This document shows, piece after piece, positions 9,117 to 17,492 of a stretch of DNA of 64,000 nucleotides. Where the stretch lies: assembly GCF_013340935.1 (NCBI RefSeq), contig NZ_WHOS01000002.1:186001-250000 (forward strand), written 5' to 3'. Made by a program: the position numbers and the translations under genes. Below the pieces are notes generated by a model. The model was not told the origin of the DNA. It searched no databases and saw only the letters and a list, made by a program, of their open reading frames with translations. This DNA is from Azospirillum melinis. GTDB lineage: Bacteria > Pseudomonadota > Alphaproteobacteria > Azospirillales > Azospirillaceae. The stretch's first letter is position 1. Each line of letters starts with the position of its first letter.

Positions 9117-9479
9117 TTACGGCAGGGCGGCGTCGGACGCGTGGACCTTCACCTCGTGGCGATGACGCTCGGCGAAACGCTCCAATGTGCGGCGTGCCGC
9201 GTCGAAGGCGTCACGGATGGCCGCATCGGCGCTCTCGTGGCCATGACCGCCGGATTTGTCGCTGCGTACGACCAGTTCCTCTCCAGGAACGGTCAGAGCG
9301 ACCTGGACGGTGTACTGCTTGCCCTGATGCTGGTGGCGGTGGGGAACTTCGCAGACCACGCGTTTGGACAGGATATTTCCGAAATAGCGGTCGAGCTTGT
9401 CGGCATGCTCGCGGATCGAATGCTCCAGGGCGGGAGAGGGGTCGATGTTGCGGAAGGCGATCTGCAACGGTTGACGCAT
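9117..9479 (-). CDS. hpf: Ribosome hibernation promoting factor, short HPF/RaiA type
   Basis: The protein has 120 residues: the N-terminal S30AE domain (about 1-100) with a His-rich tail and no long-form C-terminal dimerisation domain. It opens MRQPLQIAFRNIDPSPALEHSIREH, with SADAAIRDAFDAARRTLERF further on. The family binds the decoding region of the 30S subunit and silences ribosomes in stationary phase. The ATG at 9479 is chosen because AAGGAG lies 7 bases upstream; the ATG at 9485 is too close to it. Longer frames reaching 9623 run through obvious leader DNA. A terminator follows, so it appears monocistronic. Confidence 0.88.
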   Translation of the reverse strand: MRQPLQIAFRNIDPSPALEHSIREHADKLDRYFGNILSKRVVCEVPHRHQHQGKQYTVQVALTVPGEELVVRSDKSGGHGHESADAAIRDAFDAARRTLERFAERHRHEVKVHASDAALP

Positions 9480-9688
9480 GACCATGCTCCTTGTTCTACG
9501 CGCGGGGCGCGCGGCGCCTGGGCCGCCCTCCCCGCGGGGCCCGCCCCATCCGCCGGCCGGTCGGTGAGGGGCGGGCGAAGGGGCTTGGTGATCCCAGGAT
9601 CGCACAGCGGCGGAATCCTGCATTAACCTGCATCAATGCGGCCCTCGGGTGCCGGATGTAGACTCCCGCCCGTTTTCCAGCCCAAGCT

Positions 9689-10783
9689 TCAAGTCAGGCC
9701 GATCAGGCGGATCAGGGTCAGGCTGATCGTGCCCAGCGCCAGCAGGGAAAGCACCACCGCCGCCGTCACCCGCCCGCCGGCCCGCGCCACCGTCCGCACA
9801 TCGACTCCCAGCCCCAGCGCCGACATCGACACCACCGTCAGCAGAGTGGCCGTGTGCTCCATCGCCAGCAGGGCGGCATGCGGGATGAGGCCGAACGAGC
9901 GCAGGGCGATCATCGCCAGGAAGCCCTGGATGAACCACGGCACCAGATGATGGACGGGCGGACAAGGCCGGCCTCGACGCGGCGCGCCGGCATCGGCGTC
10001 AACCGCCTCTCCAGCCAGCCGGGGTGCCAGCAGCGACAGCAGCAGGCAGACCGGTCCAAGCATCAGCACCCGCACCAGCTTCACCAGCGTGCCGACCTGC
10101 ACGGCGGTGGCGCCCAGCGGTGCGGCGGCGGCGATCACCTGCGGCACGGCATAGACCGTCAACCCGGCCAGCGCGCCATACTGCACCCCGCTCAGCCGCA
10201 ACCCGATGCCGAGCAGCGGCAGGCCAAGCACGACGGCCACGCCCAGAACGGCGGTGAAGGCGATGGAGGCGGCGACATCGTCGCTGTGCGCATCGATCAC
10301 CGGCGCCACCGCGGCGATGGCCGAGTTGCCGCAGATCGCGTTGCCGCAGGCCACCAGCACTGCCATGCGCACCGGCAGGCCGAGCAATCGCCCGATCCCG
10401 AATCCCGCAAACAGCGCCAGAGCCACCACGCCTGCGATGCCCAGCAACAGAACTGGCCCGGCCGACAGGATGGTCGCGGCGCTGACCGACGCCCCCAGCA
10501 GGACCACCGCCACCTCCAGCAGAATTTTGGCGGAAAAGGCGATGCCCGGTTGCCAGCTTGCGGACGGCGCCCAGGCGGTGCGGAGCGTGGTGCCGATCAG
10601 GATCGCCAGCACCAGCGCCTCGATCCACGCCTCACCGAACAGCGCCGTCTCAGCCTTGGCCGCGGCGAAGGCGAGTGCGGTAACGCCGACGCACAGGGCA
10701 ATACCGGGCAGAAGGCCGCGGATATGGAAAAGCAAAGGCTTTCCCGGCACCGCCTTTGCGGGTGCCGCGGTGTCGAGGATCAT
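9689..10783 (-). CDS. YeiH/UPF0324-family putative anion exporter
   Basis: The 364-residue protein is almost entirely hydrophobic, with about 10 membrane helices. It carries the family signature around GNAICGNSAIAAVAPVID, followed by a charged loop AHSDDVAASIAF. The family is annotated as putative sulfate exporter, but the substrate is not firmly known. A cytoplasmic loop near 270-285 is rich in charged residues. The start at 10783 has GGAGA upstream. The leader contains several inverted repeats (10797-10905), which suggests regulation, but no regulator gene is adjacent; many yeiH homologues have a divergent LysR gene, which is absent here. Confidence 0.85.
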   Translation of the reverse strand: MILDTAAPAKAVPGKPLLFHIRGLLPGIALCVGVTALAFAAAKAETALFGEAWIEALVLAILIGTTLRTAWAPSASWQPGIAFSAKILLEVAVVLLGASVSAATILSAGPVLLLGIAGVVALALFAGFGIGRLLGLPVRMAVLVACGNAICGNSAIAAVAPVIDAHSDDVAASIAFTAVLGVAVVLGLPLLGIGLRLSGVQYGALAGLTVYAVPQVIAAAAPLGATAVQVGTLVKLVRVLMLGPVCLLLSLLAPRLAGEAVDADAGAPRRGRPCPPVHHLVPWFIQGFLAMIALRSFGLIPHAALLAMEHTATLLTVVSMSALGLGVDVRTVARAGGRVTAAVVLSLLALGTISLTLIRLIGLT

Positions 10784-10796
10784 GGAACGGGTCTCC

Positions 10797-10905
10797 GGAA
10801 GCGGTCGGGACCGGAAAAAACACCGTTCCCATACGTAAAATTATGGAGACCGCTTCCGATCACATCCAACACAAAGATGTGATGCGTTCGATAAATTGAA
10901 TTTAT
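10797..10905. promoter_or_regulatory. Cluster of three inverted repeats upstream of the YeiH-type gene
   Basis: The first pair is GGAAGCGGTC (10797-10806) with GACCGCTTCC (10848-10857). The second is ATCACATC (10859-10866) with GATGTGAT (10876-10883), a 9-base spacer. The third is ATAAATT-G-AATTTAT (10891-10905), directly after the helicase stop codon. All lie between the helicase end and the YeiH-type start, and none is followed by a T-run. The middle one has LysR/GntR-like symmetry. Confidence 0.4.
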
Positions 10906-10908
10906 GGA

Positions 10909-12111
10909 TCAGGCCGGCAGGCAGTCGTCGAATTCAGGAACCTGCCACGGCCCGCCGAGGTCGGCATTGCGCAGCAGCAGAACCAGCTCCTCGCGCGAGC
11001 GGGTGACGGCGGTGTAAAGCCAGCGCCAGCGATGCTCCCGGAAGGCTGCCGAATCGTCCACCACGGTGACCGACGGGAATTCCGACCCCTGCGAGGCATG
11101 GCAGGTGATCAGCCACGCCCAGTCGTAAAGCTGGATGTCCTTGCCCACCCTCGGCTGGACCATCCCCTCGGTGTAGTGGGCCTGGAACATCCAGGGATGG
11201 ACGATCAGCTTGCTGCGCGACCGCACCTCGTCCTCCATCTGCACGCCGAGCGACCACAGGCCGGCGTCGCGGCCCTGCGCCTCGGCGGCCGGCCGGGTCA
11301 GGGAACCGATCATGCCGTTGAAGAGCCCCTCGTCCTTTTGGTTGCGCCGGCAGATGACCCGCTCTCCCATCTGCGGCATCGTGGAGTCGTGGCCGAGCAG
11401 CGTGCGCATGCGCTTGGTGTAGGTGGTGCGGACGCGGTGGGTGCCGCAGATCGCCTGTGAGGACTGCCGCATCACCAGCGATTGAGTGCGGTGCTCCAGC
11501 GGCAGGACATGGACCTTGCCGACGGACCCGAAGCGCCGCGGCATCTCCTGCCGGCGCAGAAGATGGGCCAGCCGGATCACCGGACTTTCGCGGGCGGTGC
11601 GGTGCGGCTCGGTCAGGCGGAAATCCGGTTCCCCGCTTGTGAACAGCCCCTGGCCGGAGACCGGCGGCAGCTGGTAATCGTCGGCGATGACGAGGATCTT
11701 CTTGCCGGTCCGCATCAGGTCGCGCGCCAGATCGTCGCCGATCATCGACCCCTCGTCGCAGACGATCAGGTCGGCGTCGGCCACCGGCCCGTCATTGCGG
11801 CGGGCGAAGATCAGCTCGCCGCTGTCGCCGTCCTTGCGCGGAGCGTAGAGCAGCGAGTGCAGGGTCGCCGCCCCGTCGATGCCCTTGTGGCGCAGCACCT
11901 GGGCGGCCTTGCCGGTGGGGGCGCCCACCACATAGTCGGTCAGCCGGCGGCGCTCCAGCAGATGCTCCAGCGCGAAGACGGTGGTCTTGGTCTTGCCGGT
12001 TCCGGCCTCCCCGGCCAGCCAGAAGACCTGCTGGGCATCGTCGTCCTTGTACCAAGCGTCGATCGCCTGGATGGCGCGATGCTGTTCGTCGGTCGGGCTA
12101 TCGGACTGCAT
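10909..12111 (-). CDS. RecD/Dda-like superfamily 1 DNA helicase
   Basis: The 400-residue protein has Walker A GEAGTGKT at 34-41, motif Ia APTGKAAQVLR, Walker B IVCDEGSMIG, motif III IADDYQLPPV, and C-terminal motifs CHASQGSEF and YTAVTRSREELVLLL. This is the SF1B RecD/Dda arrangement. It is much shorter than RecD2 (about 720 residues) and lacks an N-terminal extension, so it resembles stand-alone Dda-type helicases. No recB or recC is nearby. It is divergently transcribed from the MBL hydrolase gene. It probably acts on 5'-tailed DNA in repair or replication; the exact role is not visible. Confidence 0.87.
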   Translation of the reverse strand: MQSDSPTDEQHRAIQAIDAWYKDDDAQQVFWLAGEAGTGKTKTTVFALEHLLERRRLTDYVVGAPTGKAAQVLRHKGIDGAATLHSLLYAPRKDGDSGELIFARRNDGPVADADLIVCDEGSMIGDDLARDLMRTGKKILVIADDYQLPPVSGQGLFTSGEPDFRLTEPHRTARESPVIRLAHLLRRQEMPRRFGSVGKVHVLPLEHRTQSLVMRQSSQAICGTHRVRTTYTKRMRTLLGHDSTMPQMGERVICRRNQKDEGLFNGMIGSLTRPAAEAQGRDAGLWSLGVQMEDEVRSRSKLIVHPWMFQAHYTEGMVQPRVGKDIQLYDWAWLITCHASQGSEFPSVTVVDDSAAFREHRWRWLYTAVTRSREELVLLLRNADLGGPWQVPEFDDCLPA

Positions 12112-12216
12112 TGGATCGAACCGGGATCAAACCATGAATGAAGGCGGCACAGTAGCGCGACCGCCCATCGCCGGTCCATAGAACTTCGCCGCGGCGACAC
12201 CATCTCCTCCGGAACC

Positions 12217-13215
12217 ATGGTTGCAAAGGATCCGGTACGCATGTGCAATCCCTATTGGCAGGGTCCGGCGACGTCGAATTTCGACGGGCTGCGCTTCTTC
12301 AATCCGGGCGAACCGGAAACCGACCGCAGCCTGCGCCAGCTGCTTCGCTGGCAATTCGGGCGGAAGGCGGTCAAGTGGCCGCGGCAGGTGGCCGTCACGC
12401 CGGTGATGCCGGCACGGCACGTCGCGGGCCTCCGCGTGACGGTGGTGGGGCATGTCACCACCCTGGTCCAGGCGGCCGGGCTGAACATCCTGACCGATCC
12501 GGTCTGGTCCGACCGCGCCAGCCCGGTCCGCTTCGCCGGGCCGAAGCGGGTCACCGCACCGGGCATCCGCTTCCACGATCTGCCGAAGATCGACGCGGTT
12601 CTGGTGTCGCACAACCATTACGACCATCTGGACGTGGCGACGCTGAAGCGCCTGCACCGGCGCGACGCGCCGCTGATGGTGACGCCGCTCGGCAACGACA
12701 CCATCCTGCGCAAGCATATTCCGGGGGTGCGGGTCGCGGCGGGCGACTGGTGGAGCCGGTTCGAACTGGCGCCGGAGGCGGAAGTCCACATCGTGCCGGC
12801 CAACCACTGGTCGTCACGCACCGGGCGTGACCGGCGCATGGCGCTGTGGGGCGGCTTCGTCCTGCGCACGCCGGCCGGCTCGGTCTATTTCGCCGGGGAC
12901 ACCGGCTACGGCAGCGGGGCGGCCTTCCGCGCCATAGGGGAGCGGCTGGGAGCCTGCGATCTGGGGCTGATTCCCATCGGCGCCTATGACCCGCGCTGGT
13001 TCATGTCCGCCCAGCACTGCGACCCGGACGAGGCGGTGCGGATCATGCTGGACATCGGGGCGAGGAAGGCCGTCGGCATCCATTGGGGAACCTTCGCCCT
13101 GACCGACGAAGCGCGGGACGAGCCGCCACAGCTGCTGCGCACCGCGCTGGCCACCCACGGCATCGACCCGGCCCGCTTCGAAGTGGGACACCCGGGGACG
13201 GTGGTGGATGGCTGA
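12217..13215 (+). CDS. MBL-fold metallo-hydrolase, RomA/NAPE-PLD-like
   Basis: The 332-residue metallo-beta-lactamase fold protein has the zinc motif SHNHYDHLD (about 129-137). Further ligands lie in PANHWSSR and FAGDTGYG, and a late His in GIHWGTFAL. The arrangement matches RomA/YtnP-type and NAPE-hydrolysing phospholipase D-like enzymes, which hydrolyse phosphodiester or lactone bonds; the substrate here is unknown. Two starts are possible: 12217, or 12241 (MCNPYW), which has AAAGGA upstream and agrees better with where family similarity begins. It is cytoplasmic and monocistronic, convergent with the aldo/keto reductase gene. Confidence 0.85.
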   Translation: MVAKDPVRMCNPYWQGPATSNFDGLRFFNPGEPETDRSLRQLLRWQFGRKAVKWPRQVAVTPVMPARHVAGLRVTVVGHVTTLVQAAGLNILTDPVWSDRASPVRFAGPKRVTAPGIRFHDLPKIDAVLVSHNHYDHLDVATLKRLHRRDAPLMVTPLGNDTILRKHIPGVRVAAGDWWSRFELAPEAEVHIVPANHWSSRTGRDRRMALWGGFVLRTPAGSVYFAGDTGYGSGAAFRAIGERLGACDLGLIPIGAYDPRWFMSAQHCDPDEAVRIMLDIGARKAVGIHWGTFALTDEARDEPPQLLRTALATHGIDPARFEVGHPGTVVDG

Positions 13216-13317
13216 CAGGAGAGCCGAACCTGAAGGTCGGGTCCATGCCGCATGCGTGACGGACCATGCGCCGGCGGTCACGGTTCTGCCTGAAGAGCGC
13301 GGTGGGGCGGTTTGCCG

Positions 13318-13356
13318 TGGCGGCGGCGCGGCGCTGAGACGCCGGCACCGCCGCCA
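13318..13356. terminator. Hairpin between convergent genes
   Basis: TGGCGGCGGCGCGGCG (13318-13333) pairs with 13340-13356 with one bulge. It sits between the stop codons at 13215 (+) and 13379 (-) and could stop transcription from both sides. There is no strong T-run. Confidence 0.35.
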
Positions 13357-13378
13357 GAGTGCCTGAACCGGAACTTGC

Positions 13379-14365
13379 TCAGGCCGGGGTCGGCGCCTGT
13401 TCCGGCAGGACGCCGGAAGACTTCAGCTCCCGCCAGAAGTCGGCTGGGATCGGCTGGCCCATCAACGTCACATTCTCTTGCACGCGCGCCGGGTTCTTGG
13501 TGCCGGGTATGACCGAGGCGACGACCGGATGGGCGGCGCAGAATTGCAGGGCCGCCGCGCGCAGGTCGACACCATGACGCCTGGCGATCTCCGCCAGCCG
13601 GTCGCGCGCCGCCACCTTGTCGGGGGACGCTTCCTGATATTCGAAATTCTTGCCCCCGGCGATGATGCCGGAGTTGTAGGGGCCGCCGACCACCACATGG
13701 ACGCCGCGCTCGGCACAGCGGGGAAAAAGCTTGTCCAGTGCCGGCTGGTTCAGCAGGCTGTAGCGTCCGGCCAGCAGGAAGACGTCGGGATCCGCCCGCT
13801 CCAGCGCCATCACACAGGGTTCTACCCGGTTGACGCCAAGACCCCAGCCGCGGATCACCCCCTCCTCGCGCAACTGCGTCAAGGCGACGGCCGCACCCTT
13901 CATCGCGGTGTCGAACACCTCCAGCCAGCGGTCGCCATGGGCGTCCTCGGCGCAGTCGTGGATATAGGCGATGTCGATGCGCGCCATGCCCAACCTTTGC
14001 AGGCTGTCCTCGATGGAGCGGCGCACGCCGTCGGCGGTGTAATCGTAATCGACGCGGAACGGCAGGCCCTTCACGAAGGGGCCATGCTGACCACCCTTGC
14101 TGGCATCGGCGCGCAGCAGCCGACCGACCTTGGTCGACAGAACGAACTCGTCGCGCGGACGGCTGCGCAGGACATGGCCGAACCGGTGTTCGGAAATGCC
14201 GGGACCATATTCGGGGGCCGTATCGAAATAGCGGATGCCTGCGTCCCAGGCGGCGTCGAGGGTTGCCGCTGCCGTCTCGTCGGTCACCTCCTCGAACATG
14301 TTGCCCAGGGGCGCTCCGCCGAAGCCGAGCGGGCCGGGCGGGGCGAAATGCGTGCTGTCTGACAT
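13379..14365 (-). CDS. Aldo/keto reductase, D-threo-aldose 1-dehydrogenase group
   Basis: The 328-residue TIM barrel has the AKR catalytic tetrad: Asp and Tyr in FDTAPEYG, Lys in LSTKVGR and His in YIHDCAED. The C-terminal cofactor region is VIPGTKNPARVQEN. The motifs fit the subgroup annotated as D-threo-aldose 1-dehydrogenase or pyridoxal 4-dehydrogenase. The start at 14365 has GGAAAGG upstream; an ATG at 14413 adds residues with no family look. No sugar-uptake or vitamin B6 genes are adjacent, so the substrate is open. It is divergent from the unknown zinc-ribbon gene. Confidence 0.85.
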   Translation of the reverse strand: MSDSTHFAPPGPLGFGGAPLGNMFEEVTDETAAATLDAAWDAGIRYFDTAPEYGPGISEHRFGHVLRSRPRDEFVLSTKVGRLLRADASKGGQHGPFVKGLPFRVDYDYTADGVRRSIEDSLQRLGMARIDIAYIHDCAEDAHGDRWLEVFDTAMKGAAVALTQLREEGVIRGWGLGVNRVEPCVMALERADPDVFLLAGRYSLLNQPALDKLFPRCAERGVHVVVGGPYNSGIIAGGKNFEYQEASPDKVAARDRLAEIARRHGVDLRAAALQFCAAHPVVASVIPGTKNPARVQENVTLMGQPIPADFWRELKSSGVLPEQAPTPA

Positions 14366-14532
14366 TGGAAAGCCTTTCCGTCTCTGGCACCGTTCGATGC
14401 ACCCGATCAACATCGCGCCTCAAGGGGCCGTTCCGGATCCAGGCGACCTCTGCCGACTGTCCAGCCGGCGCTTGATTAGCATTTCCGGCATGCCCAGCTT
14501 GCTACGCGGAATGGACGGGGATCGGGACGTAG

Positions 14533-15639
14533 ATGGCGATGGGGGCGGACGAAAACACGGAAATCCTTGGCGAGGCCCGTCGAATCCTTGCCGCCGGGGA
14601 CGAAGACGCGCTGGCGCCCCCGGCAACGCTCGGCGATCTGGCGGACTTGCTCGCCGACACCTTCGACGAGAGCTACACCGCCGAGCGGGCGCTGGCCCTG
14701 CTGACGCCCGCAAGACGCCGTGCGCTGAAATGCCGCTTCGCCGTCGCGGACGAGAGCGGAGGTGCTGAGGTCTGGCTGCCCGCCAACGTGCTGGATCGGC
14801 TGCGGGATGTCGCCGATACGCCGCTCGACGCCATCTGCGCCCTGCTGGACAGCGGGCGCGGCCTGCCGGAACCGGGCAGCGAGGAGCATTGCCGCAAGCG
14901 CCGCTGCGCACCTCAACTGCTGCTGTCCGATCCCGGCGCCTGGCAGTGCCGGACCTGCGGCCTGACCGGACGGGCCGACCTGCCGCCGAACCCCATCGTC
15001 GCCGGCCACCTGACCGACCAGCGAAGCCGGGTCGCCGAGTTGCACGCCCTGGCAGCCGCGATCCATGAGGGCTGGGGAGCCGGCAAACGCTTCACCGTCG
15101 CCGATGCCGCGGCGAACCGCCTGCCCGGCATCCCGGCCGACCGCGACCGGCTGAAGTCGCTGCTTTCCGACCTTCTGCGCGACGGGCTGCTGGAAGAGGC
15201 GCCCGGCCCGCGCGGTGGCGCCGGTTACCGCGTGCTGGAGGAGCCGCCGGACTGGATCGCCGAAGCCATGGCCGAACGCCGCCGGCAACGGGAAGCGGAG
15301 GCGCGCGTCCGCGAGGATCGCGCCGCCGCCCTGCGCAAGGTGTTGGAGGACGGGCTGACCCACACCACCGCCGACGGACAACGCGTGGAGATCGTGCAGA
15401 GCGACCGCGGCCTGGAACTGCGCTTTCCAGCCATCCCGTCCTGGGAATTGCGGGAGGAGATGAAGCGGCAGGGCCATTGCCGGTGGGATGGCCGGCGGCG
15501 GCGCTGGTGCCGCCTGTCCCCGGTCACCAGCGTCGAACCCTGGCTGGCGGCAGCGCTCGACGCCGGCGCCACCGTGGCGCCGCTGGGGACCGCCGACCCG
15601 GATGCCGAGGATTGGGGATACGAGGAATGGCCGGACTGA
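14533..15639 (+). CDS. Unrecognised protein with zinc-ribbon cysteines and a HARP-like C-terminus
   Basis: I do not recognise the family of this 368-residue protein. Visible parts are an acidic helical N-terminus; four cysteines at 120, 125, 139 and 142 (Cx4C and CxxC) that look like a zinc ribbon; a winged-helix-like segment (about 165-235); a charged coiled helix rich in Arg and Glu (240-270); and a C-terminal block, ELREEMKRQGHCRWDGRRRRW, that recalls the GxxWdpxxkxW pattern of HARP-like DNA-processing modules. That combination would fit a nucleic-acid protein, but this is inference. The start could also be the ATG at 14539. No operon partner is evident. Confidence 0.75.
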   Translation: MAMGADENTEILGEARRILAAGDEDALAPPATLGDLADLLADTFDESYTAERALALLTPARRRALKCRFAVADESGGAEVWLPANVLDRLRDVADTPLDAICALLDSGRGLPEPGSEEHCRKRRCAPQLLLSDPGAWQCRTCGLTGRADLPPNPIVAGHLTDQRSRVAELHALAAAIHEGWGAGKRFTVADAAANRLPGIPADRDRLKSLLSDLLRDGLLEEAPGPRGGAGYRVLEEPPDWIAEAMAERRRQREAEARVREDRAAALRKVLEDGLTHTTADGQRVEIVQSDRGLELRFPAIPSWELREEMKRQGHCRWDGRRRRWCRLSPVTSVEPWLAAALDAGATVAPLGTADPDAEDWGYEEWPD

Positions 15640-15652
15640 TGGCGGCTCCGTC

Positions 15653-16138
15653 CTACAGATCGACCTCCAGCGTCACCTTCACCGGGTCGAGTACGACCAT
15701 CGTCTGGAAGGACTGCACCAGCTCGTTGTCGGCGAACAGGCGGCGCGACAGCACCTCGTAACTCGCCATGTCCGGGACCAGCAGGATCAGGACGAAGCTC
15801 GCCTTCCCGGTGACGAAATAGCATTGCTGAACCTCCGGCGCCTCCCGGAACAGGCGCTTGGCGGCGGCGATGGTCGGGGAACGGTCGTTGATTGTCTGGA
15901 CCTCCACCACCACCGTCACCTCCTGCCCGGCCGCCACTGGATCGACCACCGCCACGTTGCGGCGGATGATGCCGGCCGCCTCCATCCGTGCGATGCGGCG
16001 CTGTACGGCCGGGGCGGAGAGATGCACCGCCTCGCCGATCTCGCGCTGGGAGGTCTTGTTGTCCAACTGCAGGATGCGCAGGATCGCGCGATCCTGGTCA
16101 TCGAGCTGATCCGGTGGGCGAGCGATTGTTGAGCGCAT
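15653..16138 (-). CDS. Lrp/AsnC-family transcriptional regulator
   Basis: The 161-residue protein has an N-terminal helix-turn-helix (LDDQDRAILRILQLDNKTSQREIG, then HLSAPAVQRRIARME) and a C-terminal RAM/ACT-like ligand domain (about 75-150). The family responds to amino acids and often controls exporters. It is divergent from the EamA/RhtA-type exporter with a 119-bp shared intergenic region, so it probably regulates that gene. The start at 16138 is preferred to 16177 because it matches the usual short lead-in before the HTH; no strong ribosome site decides it. Confidence 0.9.
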   Translation of the reverse strand: MRSTIARPPDQLDDQDRAILRILQLDNKTSQREIGEAVHLSAPAVQRRIARMEAAGIIRRNVAVVDPVAAGQEVTVVVEVQTINDRSPTIAAAKRLFREAPEVQQCYFVTGKASFVLILLVPDMASYEVLSRRLFADNELVQSFQTMVVLDPVKVTLEVDL

Positions 16139-16257
16139 GGCGGCTACGGCGAAAGAACGGTGCGTCGGAAGCCCCAAACTTAAGCGCCCTCTGCCCCATC
16201 GTCACAGTATCTTTTTGCTAGACCTCTTCCGCCGAACCTTCTGCCGGGAGCCCGCGC

Positions 16258-17148
16258 GTGGCGAACGCCTCCATAGAATCCATCTCCGCCACCCGGCCCG
16301 AACCGGCGGCGCTGCCGCTGCTGCTCCTGCTTGCCTCGCTGCTGTCGCAATATGTCGGGGCGGCGTCGGCGAAATCGCTGTTCCCGCTGGTCGGGGCAGA
16401 GGGCGTGACCGGTTTGCGGGTGGGGCTGTCGGCGCTGATGCTGATGGCGATCCTGCGCCCGTGGCGCAGCCTGCCGGGACGCGGGGATCTGCGCAACCTG
16501 CTGGTCTATGGCGCCACGCTGGGGGCGATGAACCTGTCGATCTACCGCGCGATGGAGCTGATCCCCATCGGCATCGCCATCGCCATCGAGGTAACAGGCC
16601 CCCTGGCGGTGGCGCTGCTCGGATCGCGCCGGCTGAAGGATTTCCTGTGGATCGCCTGCGCCGCCGCCGGGCTTGTCCTTCTGCTGCCGCTGCGGGAAGC
16701 ATCCGGCACGCTGAACCCGGTGGGCGTCGCCTATGCAGCGGCGGCGGCCTTCTGCTGGGCGCTCTATATCGTGTTCGGCAAGCGCGCCTCGTCCCTGCCG
16801 GGCGGACAGGCGGTGGCCTGGGGCATGCTGGTGGCGGCCAGTTTCACTGTTCCGCTGGGAATTTCCCATGCCGGCGCCGGGCTGCTGGTTCCGGCGGTGC
16901 TCTTCACAGGTCTCGCGGTGGCGGTGCTGTCGAGCATGGTGCCCTATCTGCTGGAGATGATGGCGCTCCGCCGCCTGCCGAGCCATGTGTTCGGCCTCGC
17001 CGTCAGCGCCTCCCCCGCCGTGGCGGCGCTGATCGGCTTCCTGATGCTGGGCGAGCGGCTGAGCGCGCTGCAATGGGCCGCCATCGCCTGCATCATGTTC
17101 GCGTCGGCCGGCAGCGCGCTGGGCAAAGCCCGGCGTGGCCGGGAGTAA
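16258..17148 (+). CDS. EamA-family exporter, RhtA-like
   Basis: The 296-residue protein has ten predicted membrane helices in two EamA repeats and belongs to the drug/metabolite transporter superfamily. GAMNLSIYRAMELIPIGIAIAIE and the second-repeat LPSHVFGLAVSASPAVAALIG are typical of the RhtA threonine/homoserine exporter subgroup. It starts with GTG, preceded by GGGAG at good spacing. The divergent Lrp gene suggests amino-acid-responsive control, which supports an amino-acid efflux role; the actual substrate is not shown. Confidence 0.88.
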   Translation: MANASIESISATRPEPAALPLLLLLASLLSQYVGAASAKSLFPLVGAEGVTGLRVGLSALMLMAILRPWRSLPGRGDLRNLLVYGATLGAMNLSIYRAMELIPIGIAIAIEVTGPLAVALLGSRRLKDFLWIACAAAGLVLLLPLREASGTLNPVGVAYAAAAAFCWALYIVFGKRASSLPGGQAVAWGMLVAASFTVPLGISHAGAGLLVPAVLFTGLAVAVLSSMVPYLLEMMALRRLPSHVFGLAVSASPAVAALIGFLMLGERLSALQWAAIACIMFASAGSALGKARRGRE

Positions 17149-17161
17149 CGCGCTTCTCCCG

Positions 17162-17491
17162 TCACGCTGCCTGGATGGGCCGGGCGATGTCGGGAATCTC
17201 GAGGTCGAGCAGCGCCGACGCCAGGCACTTGCCATGAGCGTCGAGCGCCAGCGAGCGGGTCACCCCGCCGCCGAGCGCCTGCCGCATCACGAAGTTCAGC
17301 GCGCCGACGCTGGGGATCGTGTAGCGCACCACCTCGCCGTGGACGACCTCGTGGAACAGCTCCTTCACGCGGTCGGCGGTGACATGGGCCTCGATCAGCG
17401 GATAGTCCGCCTCGTCGAAGGCGATGACGGAGATGTTGGAGATGTCGCCCTTGTCGCCGGTGCGGGAATGGGCGATGTCGCGGAGTTTCAT
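17162..17491 (-). CDS. AtuA-related small protein (C-terminal part of the split AtuA-like pair)
   Basis: The 109-residue protein contains SRTGDKGDISNISVIA near its start, the signature of the domain fused to, or next to, AtuA/DUF1446 proteins. Its start codon at 17491 lies one base after the stop of the DUF1446 gene, so the two are translationally coupled and probably form one functional unit. In some species the two parts are a single chain. The biochemical role is not established in the family. It is soluble, with no signal peptide. Confidence 0.82.
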   Translation of the reverse strand: MKLRDIAHSRTGDKGDISNISVIAFDEADYPLIEAHVTADRVKELFHEVVHGEVVRYTIPSVGALNFVMRQALGGGVTRSLALDAHGKCLASALLDLEIPDIARPIQAA

Positions 17492-17492
17492 G

